This document shows positions 31,685-32,124 of a stretch of DNA of 32,124 nucleotides, in pieces. Under the pieces are notes generated by a model. That model ran no database searches. It saw only the letters and a program-made list of their open reading frames with translations, and was not told where the DNA came from. The DNA is from Candidatus Rokuibacteriota bacterium (GTDB lineage: Bacteria; Methylomirabilota; Methylomirabilia; Rokubacteriales; CSP1-6): contig QHTB01000170.1 in assembly GCA_003220615.1 (NCBI GenBank), forward strand, positions 1-32,124, given 5' to 3'. Position 1 is the stretch's first letter; each line of letters begins with the position of its first letter. The position numbers and the translations under genes were made by a program.

Positions 31685-32068
31685 TCAGGCGCTGGTGGGA
31701 ATCGACGCCGGACCCACCATGCGACCGACGCAGTCGATCAGGGTGGTGTTGTCGAACGGTTTGGCGAGGACGGCGATACCGGGCCGCTCGGGAGAAGGCA
31801 GGGACGTCTCGCCGTAGCCGGAGACGATCATGACCGGGAGCTCGGCCCAGCGGGGTATTGCGCGCAGGCGCACCAGAAACTCGCGGCCGTTCATGCCCGG
31901 CATCTCCATGTCGAGCAAGATGATCTGTGGCCTGATCTCGGCCAGCCGGTCCAGAGCCGTGACCGCGGAAGGAAGGCCGACGGCGACGTAGCCGGCGTCG
32001 ACGAGGACTGCCACCATCACCTGGCGGACATACTCGCGATCCTCGATGACCAGAACCTTTGGAGCCAT
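31685..32068 (-). CDS. Single-domain response regulator (CheY-like receiver)
   Basis: The product is 127 residues from ATG at 32068; a TTG at 32086 would add six. It is a lone receiver domain: acidic pair in VLVIEDREYVR (E9, D10), phosphoacceptor D53 in LLDMEMPGMNG, Ser in IVSGYGE and the conserved Lys in VLAKPF. There is no output domain, so it should act by protein contact, as CheY or Spo0F do. No histidine kinase is in the window. It is convergent with the AhpD-like selenoprotein gene, four bases apart. Confidence 0.85.
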   Translation of the reverse strand: MAPKVLVIEDREYVRQVMVAVLVDAGYVAVGLPSAVTALDRLAEIRPQIILLDMEMPGMNGREFLVRLRAIPRWAELPVMIVSGYGETSLPSPERPGIAVLAKPFDNTTLIDCVGRMVGPASIPTSA

Positions 32069-32124
32069 GGCCGATCGCTGGTGCAAGGTGAATGCCCGAG
32101 TTTTGGCCCGCCAGGGCGCATATT

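Noticed and set aside
1..32124. CRISPR array, tRNA, rRNA, prophage or insertion sequence
   Set aside because: No regularly spaced repeats, transposase or integrase motifs, or tRNA-like cloverleaf ends were seen on either strand.

Overview
The window is a GC-rich bacterial chromosomal segment, densely coded on both strands, with many short (1-4 base) start/stop overlaps and frequent GTG starts. There is no phage, transposase, CRISPR array, tRNA or rRNA. Several NMT1/SsuA-type ABC transporter genes, a Pal-like lipoprotein, porin-like and BON-domain envelope proteins, and two in-frame UGA (selenocysteine) genes point to a Gram-negative soil or subsurface lineage. Candidatus Rokubacteria (Methylomirabilota) would fit, but this is an inference from style and content, not from a marker gene.

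Left part (1-8080, mostly minus strand): a membrane protein running off the edge, an outer-membrane barrel protein with a coiled-coil N-terminus, and a small His/Cys protein. Then comes a tightly coupled ABC operon (permease, ATPase, permease, substrate-binding protein) ending in an unusual fusion of a MetE-like zinc methyltransferase domain to a class I SAM-methyltransferase domain. A secreted cupin heads this operon. Across a short palindromic divergent promoter, the plus strand (8184-14657) carries a periplasmic CxxCH cytochrome/beta-propeller-like protein, a second complete NMT1/SsuA-type ABC set (one permease of which looks internally deleted), a small membrane protein and a trans-aconitate methyltransferase.

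Middle part (14790-23063): an ABM-fold protein, an acyl-CoA-dehydrogenase-like flavoprotein, two secreted proteins (one with two BON domains), two MFS transporters separated by a selenocysteine glutaredoxin (UGA at 19341-19343 followed by a SECIS-like hairpin), a small unknown protein, and an alpha/beta hydrolase coupled to a zinc alcohol dehydrogenase.

Right part (23134-32068): the most striking locus is an ECF sigma factor translationally coupled to a protein that joins a zinc anti-sigma (ZAS) motif, an O6-alkylguanine-DNA alkyltransferase domain and a C-terminal Ada-type four-cysteine zinc site. This looks like a one-protein alkylation sensor, repair enzyme and anti-sigma factor. Two small genes of unknown function follow it. 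Next to it are an SDR with a non-canonical active site and a tenA-HAD-BtuF-like operon (thiamine-type salvage, possibly leaderless), a Pal-like lipoprotein, a small membrane protein, an enoyl-CoA hydratase, a second selenoprotein (AhpD-like, CxxU, UGA at 31141-31143 with a perfect 7-bp SECIS-like hairpin) and a single-domain response regulator.

The two selenoproteins and the sigma/ZAS-alkyltransferase-Ada locus are the best candidates for follow-up. All functional statements come from motif reading by eye; no database search was run.
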